From Anaerosolibacter carboniphilus (lineage in GTDB: Bacteria > Bacillota > Clostridia > Peptostreptococcales > Thermotaleaceae): DNA of 64,000 nt. The translations under genes were made by a program, and so were the position numbers. The notes under the pieces are model-generated. The model was not told the origin of the DNA, ran no database searches, and saw nothing but the letters and a program-made list of their open reading frames with translations. Each line of letters starts with the position of its first letter. Position 1 is the first letter of the stretch. The DNA is taken from the NCBI RefSeq assembly GCF_014205875.1, contig NZ_JACHEN010000011.1, forward strand, positions 62,001-126,000, written 5' to 3'. This document shows positions 60,619 to 64,000 of the stretch, one piece after another.

Positions 60619-61218
60619 TCAACACCCTTGATCCTTTTTATCGTCTTTTTTAATTTTTTTATTACTATTTTGACTTATTAACTCTTCCATTGCTTTGGTG
60701 AGAATAGGTGCCCCTATTTCACAGTCATCTTTTCCAGCCATTTTCCCTATATCACCAATGCCGATAATCAGAGGTACTTGACATCTTTCTATAATATCCA
60801 CCGTATCCCCATATAGTACATTTCCCCTCTTAGGAAATCCATCCTTGTCTACAGCGCCTTTCACAATTTTCCCGTCTCGGGAAATAGAGAAATCCACTTT
60901 AATACCATTTACACCTTGAGTATTGGAAGCGACAGCAATTACGCCTATAATATCAATATCTGGATGATTGGCTATTTCATACAATGCCCATTCTCCTTGT
61001 CCTGTCCGCGAAGATCCTTTATCATCCACCATGACGACTACAGGATCATGTTTCGCTGACTTAATCATATCTACAATCTCAATTCCTGTTACAGGCGTAG
61101 GATTTCCTCCTGAACGGGATATACACCTTCCACCAATATTGGTTACTGCAGTTTCTACTGCTCTCTGGGCTACAGAGTCACCATCCGTAACCAAAATTAC
61201 TCTTCTCTTTTTTGTCAT
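60619..61218 (-). CDS. spoVAEA: Stage V sporulation protein AEa
   Basis: 199 aa: RVILVTDGDSVAQRAVETAV, SGGNPTPVTGIEIVDMIKSA, DDKGSSRTGQGEWALYEIAN and PLIIGIGDIGKMAG are the SpoVAEa signature. Soluble protein of the SpoVA dipicolinate channel operon, made in the forespore under sigma-G. Last gene of the operon, 21 bp after spoVAE(b). The C-terminus is a short Lys/Asp tail. Confidence 0.93.
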   Translation of the reverse strand: MTKKRRVILVTDGDSVAQRAVETAVTNIGGRCISRSGGNPTPVTGIEIVDMIKSAKHDPVVVMVDDKGSSRTGQGEWALYEIANHPDIDIIGVIAVASNTQGVNGIKVDFSISRDGKIVKGAVDKDGFPKRGNVLYGDTVDIIERCQVPLIIGIGDIGKMAGKDDCEIGAPILTKAMEELISQNSNKKIKKDDKKDQGC

Positions 61219-61239
61219 CCCTCAATTCCTCTCCGTCAT

Positions 61240-61596
61240 TTATTTTTTCGTCTTTGGTGTAAACAATACTGACATTAAGTATCCGAAAAAGATGGCAGCA
61301 GCTACACCTCCTGCGGTTGCAGATACACCGCCGGTAAATGCACCTAAAATTCCCTTTGCCTTTGTTGCTTTAATCGCTCCTTTTGCCAATGCATAGCCGA
61401 AGCCAGGTAACGGTACGGTGGCACCTGCCCCACCGAAATCGACAATAGGCTCATATAGCCCTAGCGCAGTTAATATCACACCAGAAGTCACAAATAACAC
61501 CAAAACATGGGCAGGTGTCAACTTCGTTCCATCCATCAGCAGTTGTCCAATTATACAAATGACACCACCTACAATGAAAGCTCGAATATAATCCAT
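61240..61596 (-). CDS. spoVAE: Stage V sporulation protein AE(b)
   Basis: 118-aa membrane protein homologous to SpoVAC (FIVGGVICIIGQLLMDGTKL, LYEPIVDFGGAGATVPLPGF, ALAKGAIKATKAKGILGAFT). Part of the inner spore membrane complex that moves Ca-dipicolinate. Start ATG 61596 after AGGAGGGGACAT; the frame to 61617 would overlap spoVAD. Confidence 0.94.
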   Translation of the reverse strand: MDYIRAFIVGGVICIIGQLLMDGTKLTPAHVLVLFVTSGVILTALGLYEPIVDFGGAGATVPLPGFGYALAKGAIKATKAKGILGAFTGGVSATAGGVAAAIFFGYLMSVLFTPKTKK

Positions 61597-61606
61597 ATGT
61601 CCCCTC

Positions 61607-62629
61607 CTAACCGTCAACAGTATTCGTAATCGTTACAGCATGGGCAATTCCTGGTATTGATTGTCCCTGCTGCGCACTGGTCGTCGAAAGCAACGCACCC
61701 GTAGATATAAGTAGCACACGATTTAGTTTCTTTTCTTGCATCAGCCGATAAATATAGCCACAAAAGACGGAGGCTGAACATCCACATCCACTACCACCTG
61801 CATGGGTATCCTGAGCTTGATTGTCAAAAATCATCAGGCCACAATCATTATATACCTTTGCAATATTATATCCCCGATCATATACCATTTCCTGAGTGAT
61901 TTCTTTCCCAATGGCACCCAAGTCACCCGTAACGATCAAATCGTAAGTTTCTGGCGTAAATCCCGTATCTTGAAAATGAGCTGCAATCGTATCTGTTGCC
62001 GCCGGTGCCATGGCTGCACCCATGTTGTTGGCATCTTTGATACCTAAATCCACAACCTTGCCTGTAGTTACATGGGTAATTCTCGGACCTTGTCCATAGG
62101 AAGCTAATATGGCTGCCCCTGATCCTGTAACAGTCCATTGAGCTGTTAAAGGTCTTTGATTTCCTAATTCAAGCGGAAATCTAAACTGCCTTTCTGCAGC
62201 ACTAAAATGACTGGATGTCACCGCTACCAAGTGCTTTGCATAGCCTCCATCAATCAACATAGACCCAAGGCTTAATGATTCGGTCATAGTTGAACATGCC
62301 CCATACAATCCGAAAAATGGTATTCCTAGATCCCTGGCAGCAAAGGTAGCAGACATAAGCTGATTTAACAAATCCCCAGAAAGCATATATTCCATGTCGG
62401 TAATATTCTTATTTGATTTTTGTATTGCCAATTTTACCGTCTCTCGTAACATTTTGCTCTCGGCCAGTTCCCAACTATTTTCTCCATAGAGATCATCGGA
62501 TAAAACGGTATCAAAGTAGCTATTCAATGGACCTTGACCTTCCTTTGGCCCTACTGTCGTTGCTGTCCCAATAATCACAGGAGGATGGTCAAATTTTACC
62601 GTTTGTTTGCCCAGTTTTTTTGAAGCCAA
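61607..62629 (-). CDS. spoVAD: Stage V sporulation protein AD
   Basis: 340 aa, thiolase fold that binds dipicolinic acid: GACSTMTESLSLGSMLIDGG, VTSSHFSAAERQFRFPLELG, TVTGSGAAILASYG, AAMAPAATDTIAAHF and HAGGSGCGCSASVF. The start is TTG 62629 with AGGAGG nine bases upstream; TTG 62638 touches that site. Directly downstream of spoVAC. Confidence 0.96.
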   Translation of the reverse strand: MASKKLGKQTVKFDHPPVIIGTATTVGPKEGQGPLNSYFDTVLSDDLYGENSWELAESKMLRETVKLAIQKSNKNITDMEYMLSGDLLNQLMSATFAARDLGIPFFGLYGACSTMTESLSLGSMLIDGGYAKHLVAVTSSHFSAAERQFRFPLELGNQRPLTAQWTVTGSGAAILASYGQGPRITHVTTGKVVDLGIKDANNMGAAMAPAATDTIAAHFQDTGFTPETYDLIVTGDLGAIGKEITQEMVYDRGYNIAKVYNDCGLMIFDNQAQDTHAGGSGCGCSASVFCGYIYRLMQEKKLNRVLLISTGALLSTTSAQQGQSIPGIAHAVTITNTVDG

Positions 62630-62642
62630 TTTGTACAACCTC

Positions 62643-63107
62643 CTATCTTCCTAAAAAATAATATAACAATCCCACAATGATCGATGAGCCGAATCCATAG
62701 ACAAGTACAGGTCCTGCTAATAAAAACATCTTAGCTGCAACACCAAAAACAAAACCCTCTCTCTTGAATTCCATTGCAGGCGATACAATAGAATTGGCAA
62801 AACCAGTAATTGGCACAATAGAGCCAGCACCTGCTCGTTTTCCTAATTGGTCATAAACACCCAAGCCAGTAAAAAAAGCGCCTAAGAAAACCAATACCAT
62901 TGGTACTGCTGTAGCAACGTCTTCTTTACTCAACCCCATCCCCTTAAACACATTTCCTAAAAATTGCCCAAAGACACAGATTAATCCTCCCACGATAAAA
63001 GCCCAAATACAATTTTTTACATAGCTTGGTTTAGGTATCTTTTGTTGGACATATTCATTATATTCTTGCTGTTTGTTGATACTCTGAAGCTTTTTATTTT
63101 GCATCAT
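62643..63107 (-). CDS. spoVAC: Stage V sporulation protein AC
   Basis: 154-aa mechanosensitive-type channel protein for dipicolinate release at germination: cytoplasmic N-terminal tail, then CIWAFIVGGLICVFGQFLGN, FFTGLGVYDQLGKRAGAGSI, VPITGFANSIVSPAMEFKRE and a C-terminal helix. Start ATG 63107 (or 63104) after GAGGTGCG. Confidence 0.95.
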   Translation of the reverse strand: MMQNKKLQSINKQQEYNEYVQQKIPKPSYVKNCIWAFIVGGLICVFGQFLGNVFKGMGLSKEDVATAVPMVLVFLGAFFTGLGVYDQLGKRAGAGSIVPITGFANSIVSPAMEFKREGFVFGVAAKMFLLAGPVLVYGFGSSIIVGLLYYFLGR

Positions 63108-63137
63108 CGCACCTCTTCTCCAATGTATAGCGATTTA

Positions 63138-63290
63138 TTATCTCATTTGATCAATAGATGCTTTTTCATCACCATTTAAAATATCTTTGCCGATTTGTAC
63201 TGATTCAAATTCATGTCGTTTCTTTATTTCCTTCAAATCATTCCACGGTAAAACTAATTTATTGGTGATATCTTGATAGTTCTTATCCAT
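63138..63290 (-). CDS. Unnamed 50-aa gene inside the spoVA operon
   Basis: ATG 63290 is preceded by AGGAGTGAAAAGG, as good as its neighbours. The product is 50 aa, acidic/basic and soluble (YQDITNKLVLPWNDLKEIKK, FESVQIGKDILNGDEKASI). It sits between spoVAB (12 bp upstream) and spoVAC (30 bp downstream), so it must share their sigma-G-type expression. Not a spoVA subunit I recognise from Bacillus. Confidence 0.65.
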   Translation of the reverse strand: MDKNYQDITNKLVLPWNDLKEIKKRHEFESVQIGKDILNGDEKASIDQMR

Positions 63291-63302
63291 TCCTTTTCAC
63301 TC

Positions 63303-63716
63303 CTATTTATTAATACATAACCAATAAATTAATGATCCTATCACTTTGCCAGTCACCAATGCTCCAAGAACATATCCTATATAGTCATGGAGACGAAATC
63401 GATTTACAATTACTGGAATCACATTGGTTACTTCTGTTAGCGCGGATGCCAATAATCCTACAAAAACGCCCATCAGAAGTCCTATCACCACCAAAATTGT
63501 CTTCCCAAAATTTAACGAAGTATTGGAAAACCATGCAAAAGAAATAATCGTTCCTGATGAAATGATAACAATTTCATAAAATCGAATCCAGTTTTCTGTA
63601 TCTGTTAGTTGAGCCAATCTAGGTACAATATCTAGCAATGTAATAAAAGCGACCACCGCGCTTCCCACCACAATACCTTCAGCCAATCCAACAAAGGCAG
63701 CCACAAATTTAAGCAT
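63303..63716 (-). CDS. spoVAB: Stage V sporulation protein AB
   Basis: 137-aa membrane protein: FVAAFVGLAEGIVVGSAVVA, LDIVPRLAQLTDTENWIRFY, VFVGLLASALTEVTNVIPVI. Start ATG 63716 with GGAG upstream fits the B. subtilis N-terminus; the frame extending to 63764 overlaps spoVAA and is not homologous. Confidence 0.93.
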   Translation of the reverse strand: MLKFVAAFVGLAEGIVVGSAVVAFITLLDIVPRLAQLTDTENWIRFYEIVIISSGTIISFAWFSNTSLNFGKTILVVIGLLMGVFVGLLASALTEVTNVIPVIVNRFRLHDYIGYVLGALVTGKVIGSLIYWLCINK

Positions 63717-63735
63717 TGCCATCATCTCCAGCCTA

Positions 63736-64000
63736 TCATTTACTTTCCTCAGTATTTTTCTCATTGTCTAAGAGGTATTCATCCATATTTTGTTTATACA
63801 AATACATTTCTACCTCCATAGGACTTGGTTCGTTGCTGTGTTTGGGAAAAAAATGATTAAAAAATAGCGCCATTCCTAATCCAATGCCGAAAGAGTAGGG
63901 TATCTGAAGAATTAATGGCCTGCTCTCATCATTACCCGTAATCAATCTATATAAGACTTTATGAGCTTCACCCATATTTACATCTGCATGGAAATTCATG
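63736..64000 (-). CDS. spoVAA: Stage V sporulation protein AA, C-terminal part (5' end outside window)
   Basis: The last ~87 codons are inside the window. NFHADVNMGEAHKVLYRLIT and LILQIPYSFGIGLGMALFFN are the conserved C-terminal membrane region of SpoVAA, followed by a charged tail. First visible gene of the spoVA operon, ending 19 bp before spoVAB. Confidence 0.9.
   Translation of the reverse strand, partial: MNFHADVNMGEAHKVLYRLITGNDESRPLILQIPYSFGIGLGMALFFNHFFPKHSNEPSPMEVEMYLYKQNMDEYLLDNEKNTEESK

Overview
The window is AT-rich chromosomal DNA of an endospore-forming Clostridia-type Firmicute, probably an anaerobe of the Alkaliphilus/Natronincola kind. The evidence is a spoVA operon, sigma-E-like promoter motifs, a yunB-type sporulation gene, c-di-GMP-I riboswitches, chemoreceptors, an in-frame UGA (selenocysteine) gene, and many strong GGAGG ribosome-binding sites in front of ATG, TTG or GTG starts. 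The genus is inference. I see no rRNA, tRNA, CRISPR array or IS element.

Layout. 0-20.5 kb: ordinary chromosome. It holds a UDP-glucose dehydrogenase/glycosyltransferase/PAP2 set, a lipoprotein, an HD-GYP phosphodiesterase, nadE, cysK, a pair of half-size TauE/SafE exporters, small house-keeping genes, hflX, a pgaCD-like poly-N-acetylglucosamine synthase, several small unknown genes, and a chemoreceptor broken by an internal deletion. 20.5-41.3 kb: the main discovery. The 3' part of yunB lies at 20514-20921 and its 5' part at 41059-41334, both on the minus strand. They are separated by about 20.1 kb that ends in a large serine recombinase next to the 5' half. The two junctions share a 12-bp near-identical core. 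Joining the two element ends in silico gives an attP-like dyad centred on that core. This is the architecture of the sigK 'skin' and spsM/SP-beta elements, here in yunB. The element carries no recognisable phage structural genes. Its cargo is an orphan CDI-type immunity protein, small membrane proteins, an Rrf2 regulator with a MATE pump, an M48 protease, a TelA/YceG 'biosynthetic module', an HD-GYP protein, two c-di-GMP-I riboswitches, and at least eight copies of an intergenic repeat (variable hairpin plus a conserved 20-nt box).

41.3-48.9 kb: a minus-strand sulfur/selenium cluster (two YeeE/YedE halves, two TusA-like proteins, an HMA-TauE-cupredoxin fusion, an FMN-binding lipoprotein, TatC, TatA, and a C_GCAxxG_C_C-family selenoprotein) with a divergent LysR regulator. 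It is flanked by roughly 205-bp direct copies of the yunB promoter and 5' end. 48.9-57.4 kb: small membrane and cysteine-rich proteins, a flavodoxin-like reductase, an intact chemoreceptor, an Lrp/EamA pair, and a large membrane protein behind a third c-di-GMP-I riboswitch with its own terminator. 57.4-64 kb: a class A penicillin-binding protein, and the spoVA operon read from the right edge (spoVAA partial, AB, a 50-aa unnamed gene, AC, AD, AEb, AEa).

How the parts connect. Three c-di-GMP-I riboswitches, two HD-GYP phosphodiesterases and a PgaCD-like synthase place much of the window in c-di-GMP-controlled surface and lifestyle decisions. yunB, its recombinase and spoVA belong to sporulation. 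The selenoprotein, Tat translocase and S/Se importers look like one exported redox unit.
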